This document shows, one piece after another, positions 1-5,796 of a stretch of DNA of 6,001 nt. The notes under the pieces were generated by a model, which was not told the origin of the DNA, searched no databases, and saw only the letters and a program-made list of their open reading frames with translations. Each line of letters opens with the position of its first letter. Positions within the stretch are counted from its first letter, which is position 1. The DNA lies in NCBI GenBank assembly GCA_009839585.1, contig VXPI01000249.1, positions 1-6,001 on the forward strand, read 5' to 3'. Made by a program: the position numbers and the translations under genes. The DNA comes from Gammaproteobacteria bacterium. Lineage in GTDB: Bacteria > Pseudomonadota > Gammaproteobacteria > Arenicellales > Poriferihabitantaceae.

Positions 1-1390
1 ACTGATTTCCCTGATCAACTTCAACATCGTAAACTTTCGCAGAGTCATTGTCTGCCATGCGAGAATACCGAAACCGAAGCCCGGATACCTGTGGAAATCG
101 TCCACTTTCCTTTTCCACCAGACTGACCCCAGATTCCAACGAAGCTAGAATATCTGCTCCGGTCAACTCGAAACTGGAAAGACGATTTTGAAATGGGTAC
201 ACGGCAAGCACTTCGCCCATGGTAATTTCACCTTGATCAATTGAACTGCGCAACCCGCCGGCATTGGTAATTGCGATGTCATAACCCTGTGATTTCATTT
301 GAGCAAGCATCGCATCAGCGACCAGATTACCGATTTTGCATTCCCTGATCTGGCAATTGGTGCGAATCCCATCTATTGGATTTACTGCTTTCGAGATTAC
401 CTGATTGCGTAGTTCATTCAATGGTTTGGCTAGTTCTGCTATTTTATTTCTTATTTTCTGATTTTGCGTGATCCTGCCATCGAGAAGGATCGGATTCCCC
501 ATTGCGGAGATTATTCTTCCACGATCATCAAATGTGACATCAAGTCGACCCAGATACTTTCCGTAGGCATAGGCCTGAACGATTGCTACAGCAGTTCCAT
601 TGGGTGATTTCACCCAGGTTGGATAAGGGCCTTCCGATTGCTCGTCATCTTGATTGGATAGAAACGTATTGGTATGTCCTCCTACTATGACATCGATGCC
701 ATCAACACTCGCTGCAATATGCTGGTCCACATCATATCCAGAATGCGAGAGTAGAATTACTCGATCGATTCCCTGACTGGTTAGATTGCTTATTTCCCGA
801 GAAATAGCCCTGACCGGATCTGTAAATGTAGTATTTGGTCCGGGTGATGATAGTTCGACTGTATTGACGGGTGCCAATCCAATCAAGCCATACCGATAAC
901 CGTTTTTTTCAATGACGGCTGAAGGCTTCAGAATATCGTTCAATAGAGGCTCTTCGGAAATATCAACATTGGATAATAAAACCGGAAACTCTGCTTGCTG
1001 GATAAATCTGCGTAATGCCTGTGGTCCCAGATCGAATTCATGATTGCCTACAGTCATTCCATCGTAACGCACCCTGTTCATCATCCCTACCAACGCCTGT
1101 CCCTGATAGTGGGTAAACATGAGCGATCCCTGGAATTGATCTCCACCGTCGACCAGTATTGAATGTCCGGATTTCTCGCGTTCAGTCTGGACCGCTGCTG
1201 CAAGTCTTGCATATCCGCCAAAGCACACACTCCCGGTATTGCCCTCATCGGTACAGATATTGTTGTACTGATTAACTGGTTCAATCCGGGCATGCAGATC
1301 GTTGGTATGCAGGATCGTCAGGGTTTCAGCCTCAGCCTTGACCATAAACGATACGATCACAACGGCAAATAACAAAAGGCTCCTGATCAT
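1..1390 (-). CDS. Secreted 5'-nucleotidase, UshA/CD73-like (3' end cut by window edge)
   Basis: This is a periplasmic or surface nucleotidase that hydrolyses nucleoside 5'-phosphates, or related phosphoesters, at a dinuclear metal centre. 463 codons are visible, from ATG at 1390 to codon 2-4; the end of the C-terminal substrate-binding domain is missing. Residues 1-21 form a signal peptide (MIRSLLLFAVVIVSFMVKA, then EAE). The metal-ligand motifs run in family order: HTNDLH (D31, H33), DGGDQFQGS (D84), GNHEFD (N116), LLSHSG (H216) and GGHTNT (H239). The C-terminal domain shows TNCQIREC (345-351), TNAGGLRSS (N376, R381) and YPFQ (F400). Spacing and wording resemble animal CD73 more than E. coli UshA, including Cys pairs at 46/56 and 346/351. 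Glutamine 347 sits where CD73, as I remember it, has a substrate-binding arginine. The ATG is preceded by GGAG at 11 bases; the nearest upstream ATG is out of frame and soon stops. It lies outside the island and is probably core chromosome. The family call is secure; substrate preference is not. Confidence 0.93.
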   Translation of the reverse strand, partial: MIRSLLLFAVVIVSFMVKAEAETLTILHTNDLHARIEPVNQYNNICTDEGNTGSVCFGGYARLAAAVQTEREKSGHSILVDGGDQFQGSLMFTHYQGQALVGMMNRVRYDGMTVGNHEFDLGPQALRRFIQQAEFPVLLSNVDISEEPLLNDILKPSAVIEKNGYRYGLIGLAPVNTVELSSPGPNTTFTDPVRAISREISNLTSQGIDRVILLSHSGYDVDQHIAASVDGIDVIVGGHTNTFLSNQDDEQSEGPYPTWVKSPNGTAVAIVQAYAYGKYLGRLDVTFDDRGRIISAMGNPILLDGRITQNQKIRNKIAELAKPLNELRNQVISKAVNPIDGIRTNCQIRECKIGNLVADAMLAQMKSQGYDIAITNAGGLRSSIDQGEITMGEVLAVYPFQNRLSSFELTGADILASLESGVSLVEKESGRFPQVSGLRFRYSRMADNDSAKVYDVEVDQGNQ

Positions 1391-1423
1391 GCAGAAAACA
1401 TCTCCATCACGAAATATATGTTG

Positions 1424-1429
1424 ATTATA
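1424..1429 (-). promoter_or_regulatory. Candidate -10 box for the nucleotidase gene
   Basis: The minus strand reads TATAAT, a perfect sigma-70 -10 hexamer, about 33 bases upstream of the nucleotidase ATG. No good TTGACA-like -35 sits 16-18 bases further upstream (the 17-base position reads CAGTAG). If used, the promoter would be weak or activator-dependent. Confidence 0.4.
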
Positions 1430-1534
1430 TCCCCTGACCTGTCCTGCTACTGCCAGACAATCAACCTGGCGATACGAGACCCGCACTCAAGCATCGCTTG
1501 GGACAATGTATCAATAGGAGATGATAATAGGAGG

Positions 1535-1579
1535 TGGTGGCCCGGGGCAGAATCGAACTGCCGACACGAGGATTTTCAG
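1535..1579 (-). pseudogene. 3' fragment of tRNA-Phe (GAA), probable attachment-site remnant
   Basis: Read on the minus strand, the fragment contains the anticodon loop CTGAAAA with anticodon GAA, the 3' anticodon-stem strand TCCTC, the variable loop GTGTC, and a perfect T-arm (GGCAG, loop TTCGATT, CTGCC; 1546-1562). It ends with the acceptor strand CCGGGCC, the discriminator A and an encoded CCA at 1535. The five bases on the 5' side of the loop (1580-1584, TGGCT on the minus strand) cannot pair with TCCTC, and no D-arm or 5' acceptor strand follows. The gene is therefore a 3' portion only and not a functional tRNA. The GTGTC variable loop with a GAA anticodon fits bacterial tRNA-Phe. Fragments of this kind are left at the far end of elements that integrate into tRNA 3' ends. 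The intact copy is expected on the same strand beyond 6001. Confidence 0.9.
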
Positions 1580-1639
1580 AGCCAGTAAAACAGGTAACCT
1601 ATTGGTATCTTACGGCTGAAGCCCGCTGATTTAGATCTT

Positions 1640-1665
1640 AGTAGAGGCGACAAGTAGAGGCGACA
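1640..1665. repeat. 13-base tandem direct repeat near the island end
   Basis: Two exact adjacent copies of AGTAGAGGCGACA occupy 1640-1652 and 1653-1665. They lie about 60 bases inside the island from the tRNA remnant. This is where arm-type binding sites for an integrase or excisionase often sit, but a simple tandem duplication is equally possible. Confidence 0.75.
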
Positions 1666-1706
1666 CAGGAGTATCAGCTGACTTACAGGCAAGAATATCC
1701 ATAGTA

Positions 1707-2180
1707 TTACCGTCGATCAGCACAGCGTTGTCTATTCAGAAAATCACGACGTTGTCTGCGATTGCCATTAAAAGGATACAATAAACGTGATAGACGACCC
1801 ATCGGTGGTAGAACATTTCTATCTTTAAAGTCGGAACGGAGGTCATCATCATTAGAGCAAAGGACTCTGGCCTCGCTTGCAAGTGCTAATGATAGGATAT
1901 GCGGGTCATTTGAGCGGTGACATTTTTGTCTTATTTGATCGTCAGCGGTCTCCAGCTGTCCGGCTGAAATTTTTCTGAGTTGCCCACCTTGCTCATACCG
2001 TTGGATAAGCATCATTACCGCGCGATTATTTTGAATTTCAGTGCGGTATTGTCCAGAACTCGGAAACGCTATAACTCCATGTCGACTTCTAATCCATGAA
2101 AGAAACAATTCATCTCCAGGACCTTGCCTAGTGGCAAGTACCGGCAGAGAATCAGCATCCACGATTGCGACAACGCACAT
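1707..2180 (-). CDS. PIN-like domain nuclease, last gene of the operon
   Basis: This 157-residue protein matches the layout of a single PIN-like RNase domain, a Mg-dependent fold common in toxins and RNA-processing effectors. The first strand carries IVDADSLPVLA with D8 and D10. E48 sits in YRTEI. The second half has the typical stretch NDPHILSLALASEARVL (D92), followed by CSNDDDLRSDF (D111, D113). These supply the usual acidic cluster, so the enzyme looks intact. The C-terminus (about 128-157) is rich in Arg and has no recognised domain. The ATG at 2180 lies 13 bases after the ATPase stop, with a weak AGG-type ribosome site, so co-transcription is likely. In this setting it is the best candidate for a toxic effector or RNA-cleaving arm gated by the ATPase or by ubiquitin-like tagging. 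It could alternatively be an unrelated toxin; no antitoxin-like small gene adjoins it. The fold call is based on motifs alone. Confidence 0.75.
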   Translation of the reverse strand: MCVVAIVDADSLPVLATRQGPGDELFLSWIRSRHGVIAFPSSGQYRTEIQNNRAVMMLIQRYEQGGQLRKISAGQLETADDQIRQKCHRSNDPHILSLALASEARVLCSNDDDLRSDFKDRNVLPPMGRLSRLLYPFNGNRRQRRDFLNRQRCADRR

Positions 2181-2193
2181 TTACCTGACCAAT

Positions 2194-3456
2194 CTATTGA
2201 AGCCCGAGTAAACGTTCTGTTTCTGTCAAAAAGAATTCTCGATAGCTGTCAGGAGGGTTTACTATATTTCCCTGTGAGTCAACCGAGATATTGTAGATTT
2301 TGGTTTCAGTGCAATCCTTGTCTTTTTCAAAGTACAGGATCGCCAACTCATCTGGTCGTAACACTTGTTTCATTACGCACAATCGAAAACGATCGACGAG
2401 ATGGTCGCTGTGCGTCTCTATTATGAAATCGTGCGGCCCTTCTGCCATGTACTGGGCCAACTTAGCTTGAGCTACGGGATGTACATGAACTTCCGGCTGT
2501 TGTAGCAAGAAAATGCTTGGCACTTCGGCATTGGCTATAGTGTTAACAAGCGGCAACAATGAATGCACCCCGTAGCCTACATCGAATAGATTGTACGAAC
2601 CACCAACTATAGTTACGTTAACTTCCGTGCCAACGCCTGATATGGCATCGTCCAACTCAAGGTTTTGCCAAAGGCCTAGTGTTGAACCGGCACGGATGAG
2701 GCTAGCCCTGTCCGCAGCGTCTCTCATATAACGAGGTGGTTCTTGATATCTGCGTTTCCTTGGGGGTATATTTGGTTCCAAGGCATTTACATGAAAACAG
2801 CACCCCCCCGGCAACGGCATTTCAGAGCGGAAAAAGTTAATAAACTTGCCAAATTCAACGATTTCTTTGGACGGGGGTACTTTGCGCTTTTTGAAAATCG
2901 CCATATCAGCATTATAGGGAAGGTGGCCCTGTCGGACATTACGAGATAACCAAGTGGAAATGGGTACAAAAGAAATCTCGGCCCGGTCTATATGAAAATT
3001 GAAATCTGGTCCTTGGAATGACAAACGCATTCCCTCCCTCCCGCCTTCACCATTGCTAGTAGCTATGTTGATGTGAGTAGGTAGTTTGCCCTTTCCAGAA
3101 AATGTAAATGCCACATGCTTTTCGAAAAGCTGTTTTCTGTTGCTACTACGACCAAAACAAAATCGAGCTGCTGAATGTATGTGGCTGTCATATTTTCCGG
3201 CAACTGTAAAGTCGCTTGTGCCAGATCGAGCGATAGTATCATAGCTACCCATGGAGAATGGAGGGAAGTCGAACGGATTGCCCCCGGGCAAATCCACAAA
3301 ATTAGAAAGGTTAGCGAATGCGTTGTAGCATCCCAGAAAAGTGGACTTGCCAACGTTATTTTCACCCACGAGCAATGTGATACGCCCCAAGTTCGCCCGC
3401 TGAACTGAGTTGAAACAACGGACATTCTGTATTTCAATTTCACTTATTCGAGGCAT
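2194..3456 (-). CDS. AAA/ABC-type ATPase of the OLD/SMC-like group
   Basis: This is a 420-residue ATPase from the ATG at 3456. The open frame extends 14 codons further upstream to 3498, but the later start gives MPRISEIEIQNVRCF, the standard beginning of this family, and it overlaps the E1 stop as TGATG. Walker A is GENNVGKST (31-39). A signature-like VGYGVHSLLPLV lies at about 293-304. A Walker B-type FLLQQPEVHVHP follows at about 316-327, then a switch/H-loop-type ETHSDHL at 347-353. The C-terminus contains GNIVNPPDSYREFF, as in stand-alone recombination/defence ATPases. No TOPRIM or HNH nuclease domain is fused to it. Instead the next gene encodes a PIN-like nuclease, so a sensor/effector pair is plausible. 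The first Walker B acidic residue is glutamine (QQPE); I recall QQPE variants in this family, so this may not mean loss of activity. Its role in the ubiquitin-like pathway (sensor, regulator or substrate) is inference. Confidence 0.85.
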   Translation of the reverse strand: MPRISEIEIQNVRCFNSVQRANLGRITLLVGENNVGKSTFLGCYNAFANLSNFVDLPGGNPFDFPPFSMGSYDTIARSGTSDFTVAGKYDSHIHSAARFCFGRSSNRKQLFEKHVAFTFSGKGKLPTHINIATSNGEGGREGMRLSFQGPDFNFHIDRAEISFVPISTWLSRNVRQGHLPYNADMAIFKKRKVPPSKEIVEFGKFINFFRSEMPLPGGCCFHVNALEPNIPPRKRRYQEPPRYMRDAADRASLIRAGSTLGLWQNLELDDAISGVGTEVNVTIVGGSYNLFDVGYGVHSLLPLVNTIANAEVPSIFLLQQPEVHVHPVAQAKLAQYMAEGPHDFIIETHSDHLVDRFRLCVMKQVLRPDELAILYFEKDKDCTETKIYNISVDSQGNIVNPPDSYREFFLTETERLLGLQ

Positions 3457-4934
3457 CAGCGATCTCTTCGAAACGACAGCAACCGGATAAGGAAACATTC
3501 ACACTTTCCGAGAAAACGTTTAATGACGGATTCGCTGGTAGGGTCTTGATGGGTAGTAGCTTGAAGGAATGGGTATTTGAAGTCATCACCGAGCACGGCC
3601 TTTTCCTTAACCGAACAATGTTCATTACACTTCAGACTCTTCACGTCAAGACGATTTGGTATCATGCTGTAATGCTGTCGGCCAGCGCGGTCAGGCCACC
3701 ATGTGTCTGCTATGACAAGCCTAATCATCTCAATGACCATAGAGGTCGCGAGGTTTGCACTGAAGGGGAATACATTTTGGTTGCGAGGTATTTGGCCGGT
3801 CTCTGCTAGATGCCGAATATAGGCTGGTTTGTCTAAAGAACCGTCGACTTCAAGGACAACGTCTGAACTGGTGTATTGACCATCACATCGTAGACAACGA
3901 AACATTGGGCCTACAGTCGTGACACCCCAAGCAGCCTGGCCCAAGGTACCATTTGGCTTATTGTCGATAAATATACCTCCAGATACAACAGGAATGCAAT
4001 GTGCGAAAGCAATATGATTCAAAAGATCTTTAGGGAGTGGGAGATCAACTGCAGAGAACAGGATATCGCAATCGAGAGCAGCGGCAAGGGTCTGCTCATT
4101 TTGAATTGGCGAAGAGTAAGTAATAATTTTAAACTTTGTTGCCGTAGCAGACCGCTTAGCATGTCGAGAGACCAGATCAACCTTTAGACAGCCAATATCC
4201 TCCTGCGACGCATAGAGAAGACGGTCCAAATTGTGTGCTTCGATCCGATCAGGATCAATAATTGTAAGTTGTTCTACACCCATCCTTGCCAGCGCTTCGG
4301 CAATCACGCAACCGACACTTCCAACCCCAACGATGCCAAAATGTAGCCCAGAGATGTCTCGTTGACACTCGTCGCCCCAAGTGTCTACCGTTCGGAACAA
4401 AAGTCTGTGTTGCTGGCTGACTGGTCGATCTTTGAACGTAACTTGAAACCTTCGACCGACGACGCGGACTTTTTTGCACCAATTGCGATTGAAAGTGTCC
4501 CCATCCCAAATCCAAAATCGGGCACTCCAGCTTTGGTCCGTGCCAAGCGTAAGCCCAACGAGAGGAAAACCAGTTGCTCGGGCAGCAGGTGAGATTCGAT
4601 CTCGCTCGGCGATGACGTCCGGCACACTCATGTCCTGCCAACCACCGGTGAAATGATTATGCATAAATGCTAATCCAGCACCGGATCGCATGGCAAGTCG
4701 AACAGCACGCGTTAAGTAAGAGGGCTCGAAACTGGCACCCCCATGTAGAGTCCGTTCATCTGGAGCAGGGAGCAGTATCTCGAACACAATGGCAGACGTC
4801 CTCTTGGCTCCTGTTGACGGGCGCCAAAGAGCAAAACAAAGGTCCTCCTGCATCTGTCCAGCGTTGACGTGCCGGAGTAGATGGGAGGCAGCACTATCAT
4901 GGGCCTGTTGGGTGAGGACTGTATCGCAGATCAA
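3456..4934 (-). CDS. JAB(JAMM) peptidase - E1 ubiquitin-activating fusion
   Basis: This 492-residue protein has two enzymatic halves. The N-terminal JAB/MPN domain (about 1-165) has a JAMM zinc site: E52 in VFEILLP, then H92 and H94 in MHNHF, S103 and D106 in MSVPD. It should be a metallo-isopeptidase that processes or removes a ubiquitin-like protein. The C-terminal E1/ThiF-type adenylation domain (about 175-440) has GVGSVG (203-208), IIDPDRIEAHNLDR (D227, D229, N235, R238), K251 and D297. Zinc-type cysteines lie at 347, 350, 436 and 440. No cysteine occurs between 351 and 435, where the E1 catalytic cysteine is normally found. The start is TTG at 4934, supported by GGAG six bases upstream and a TTGA overlap with the E2 stop. 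Residues 441-492 are an extra tail of unknown role. Thiamine or molybdopterin activation is unlikely given the fused JAB domain and the E2 and ubiquitin-like neighbours. Confidence 0.92.
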   Translation of the reverse strand: MICDTVLTQQAHDSAASHLLRHVNAGQMQEDLCFALWRPSTGAKRTSAIVFEILLPAPDERTLHGGASFEPSYLTRAVRLAMRSGAGLAFMHNHFTGGWQDMSVPDVIAERDRISPAARATGFPLVGLTLGTDQSWSARFWIWDGDTFNRNWCKKVRVVGRRFQVTFKDRPVSQQHRLLFRTVDTWGDECQRDISGLHFGIVGVGSVGCVIAEALARMGVEQLTIIDPDRIEAHNLDRLLYASQEDIGCLKVDLVSRHAKRSATATKFKIITYSSPIQNEQTLAAALDCDILFSAVDLPLPKDLLNHIAFAHCIPVVSGGIFIDNKPNGTLGQAAWGVTTVGPMFRCLRCDGQYTSSDVVLEVDGSLDKPAYIRHLAETGQIPRNQNVFPFSANLATSMVIEMIRLVIADTWWPDRAGRQHYSMIPNRLDVKSLKCNEHCSVKEKAVLGDDFKYPFLQATTHQDPTSESVIKRFLGKCECFLIRLLSFRRDR

Positions 4935-5311
4935 ATCTGTCTCCAGAATCGAAGCAGATGTCTATTGACAAAAGTCTTCATGTTCTTTTCTTTATCTGGA
5001 AGATTATCCCAAAAATCGCTGGGTGGCACGCTAAACGCCTTCCAGTTTCGATTGTCATAATCGAAAGATGAGTAGACAGGAAGTTGCGAATCAGGAAGTT
5101 CGGCCAAATAAATAAAATGTGGCGGGTATTCAGGGTAGCTATCTTCTTGGAAACCGATCGCAAAAGTGAATGTTTGGCCCTTGTATCTACCTGTAGGAAT
5201 CAGCTGACTCAGCACTACGGCCGTGTTTTGAATAAATCCGCTATCAGACACAATGCACGGCTCGAGCCCCATCTCACGGAGCTCGGCACAGATCAAATCA
5301 GCAGGTGTCAC
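4931..5311 (-). CDS. E2/UBC-fold protein lacking a catalytic cysteine
   Basis: This 126-residue protein has the core of a ubiquitin-conjugating E2 fold: an N-terminal helix (ADLICAELREMG), a strand containing GRYKGQTFTFAIGF (41-54), and the hallmark YPEYPPHFIYL (59-69), which matches the E2 YPxxPP turn. Beyond the PP turn, where a canonical E2 has HPN and then its active-site cysteine, there is none. The only cysteines, 8 and 19, are in the N-terminal helix region. Instead there are SSFDYDN (81-87) and NWKAFSVPPSDFW (89-101), then a C-terminal helix. It resembles divergent prokaryotic E2 families (Prok-E2 groups) more than eukaryotic E2s. The GTG start at 5311 overlaps the upstream stop as GTGA and has no clear Shine-Dalgarno, suggesting coupled re-initiation. 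It probably receives the ubiquitin-like protein from the E1 encoded next. A cysteine-independent mechanism or a purely structural role are both possible. Confidence 0.82.
   Translation of the reverse strand: MTPADLICAELREMGLEPCIVSDSGFIQNTAVVLSQLIPTGRYKGQTFTFAIGFQEDSYPEYPPHFIYLAELPDSQLPVYSSFDYDNRNWKAFSVPPSDFWDNLPDKEKNMKTFVNRHLLRFWRQI
4941..4944 (-). promoter_or_regulatory. Shine-Dalgarno deciding the TTG start of the JAB-E1 gene
   Basis: GGAG on the minus strand ends six bases before the TTG at 4934. Together with the TTGA overlap with the E2 stop, it supports this non-ATG start over the next in-frame ATG at codon 28, which would cut into the JAB domain. Confidence 0.65.
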
Positions 5312-5661
5312 AGGGTCAGGAGAGGTGCCACGGGAGTTGCGCCGGAGTGTACAGCCAAGAATTCATCCCCATTCAAAATATTGACCATGTCAGTGAGACT
5401 TTCGCACTTATTTCCAGTCTTGATGTTCTCAAGAATATAACTATCAAGTTGCTGTAGTTCAATGCTGGCAGTCTTCCCAGCACTTCGTAGTATCTGCTCA
5501 ACAGAGAGAGTGGAATCAGTTGTAGTTTGTTGTTCTCCGTTTACTCGATAATGAATCTCGACGGGAATTTTTGATTTCAAGTCTCGGTCTCGTTTTTCAG
5601 TCGTAAAATGGTCTCCGGAGTGAATCTCAATATTTTTTTTTGGCATCAAGGCATTTATCAC
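5308..5661 (-). CDS. Ubiquitin-like protein, downstream frame (end of domain 1 plus domain 2)
   Basis: This frame is open for 117 codons from a GTG at 5661. It looks like the continuation of the upstream ubiquitin-like frame rather than a separate gene. Its first useful residues, KKNIEIHSGDHF, form the last strand expected for domain 1. Domain 2 follows at about residues 33-108: strands IPVEIHYRVNGEQQ, a helix around LSVEQILRSAG, then DSYILENI and DEFLAVHSG. This is the beta-grasp order seen in bacterial multi-ubiquitin proteins. Both domains end in a similar HSG motif. The C-terminus runs ten residues past that Gly (ATPVAPLLTL), so it lacks an exposed terminal GG and would need trimming if HSG is the conjugation end; the JAMM domain in this operon is the obvious candidate. 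The GTG has no convincing ribosome site, which argues against independent initiation. It overlaps the E2 start by four bases. Confidence 0.75.
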   Translation of the reverse strand: MINALMPKKNIEIHSGDHFTTEKRDRDLKSKIPVEIHYRVNGEQQTTTDSTLSVEQILRSAGKTASIELQQLDSYILENIKTGNKCESLTDMVNILNGDEFLAVHSGATPVAPLLTL

Positions 5662-5791
5662 CTTTTGAAGAAATTAGAATGAACTGATCTGCAGACAAGC
5701 CTGCAATAGTAAGAGTGTCTGCAACAGATTGCATAGCCTTGTAAGTAGTGAATGGCTTGCTATCTATAAAGAATTCAATAGAATCCGCCAT
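5627..5791 (-). CDS. Ubiquitin-like protein, upstream frame (domain 1), first gene of the operon
   Basis: As written this encodes 54 residues, starting MADSIEFFIDSKPFTTYKAM and stopping just after a KKKY produced by a run of nine A residues. The ATG at 5791 has a consensus AGGAGG five bases upstream, the best ribosome site in the window. Residues 4-50 give a beta-hairpin (SIEFFIDSKPFTTY), a helix (AMQSVADTLTIAGLS) and a strand (QFILISSK). This is the first part of a ubiquitin-like fold lacking its final strand. That strand is encoded in the other frame directly after the A-run. With eight A residues the frames join into a 160-residue protein with two beta-grasp domains. The joined product would be the modifier activated by the E1. 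The gene may be broken, phase-variable, expressed through slippage, or misassembled. Confidence 0.75.
   Translation of the reverse strand: MADSIEFFIDSKPFTTYKAMQSVADTLTIAGLSADQFILISSKGDKCLDAKKKY
5633..5641 (-). other. A9 homopolymer at the frame junction (possible slippage site)
   Basis: The minus strand reads GCC, then nine A, then TATTGA. Nine A residues give KKKY-stop. Eight A residues give KKN and continue into the domain that follows. A -1 ribosomal shift (equivalent to ten A) enters the third frame, so the join needs loss of one base, gain of two, or a +1 ribosomal shift. Nine-A runs are known sites of RNA polymerase slippage, as in Thermus dnaX. Homopolymer miscounts are also a common sequencing error. 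Confidence 0.7.
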
Positions 5792-5796
5792 CTTAT

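Larger units (their letters stand above)
1391..1706. other. Island/chromosome junction region without protein-coding gene
   Basis: This 316-base stretch lies between the nucleotidase start and the stop of the PIN-like gene. It holds the nucleotidase leader and candidate promoter (1391-1430), a short imperfect hairpin around CAAGC-ATC-GCTTG near 1488-1500 without a T-run, the tRNA-Phe 3' remnant (1535-1579) and a 13-base tandem repeat (1640-1665). I see no convincing ORF and no clear rho-independent terminator for the operon that ends at 1707. Confidence 0.7.

Noticed and set aside
1163..1372. 69-codon plus-strand ORF
   Set aside because: It is antisense to the signal peptide and metal-binding motifs of the nucleotidase, so it is a shadow frame.
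1484..1502. Terminator hairpin near CAAGC-ATC-GCTTG
   Set aside because: The stem is short and imperfect and no T-run follows on either strand.
2124..2426. 100-codon plus-strand ORF
   Set aside because: It lies opposite the PIN start and the ATPase 3' end, whose motifs are clear; no ribosome site or recognisable domain.
3457..3498. Upstream ATG adding 14 residues to the ATPase
   Set aside because: It would add a non-family extension (MFPYPVAVVSKRSL) and lengthen the overlap with the E1 gene; the ATG at 3456 gives the standard N-terminus and a TGATG junction.
4255..4641. 128-codon minus-strand ORF in another frame of the E1 gene
   Set aside because: The overlapping frame carries the E1 nucleotide-binding and JAB residues; this one is rich in Arg, Trp and Ser without domain logic.
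3456..4934. Thiamine or molybdopterin ThiF/MoeB
   Set aside because: The N-terminal JAMM domain and the adjacent E2-like and ubiquitin-like genes point to protein tagging, and no cofactor genes are nearby.
3456..5791. CBASS operon (Cap2/Cap3-like E1-E2 and JAB)
   Set aside because: No CD-NTase/cGAS-like gene or CBASS effector is present, JAB is fused to E1 rather than separate, and a ubiquitin-like gene is present, which CBASS lacks.
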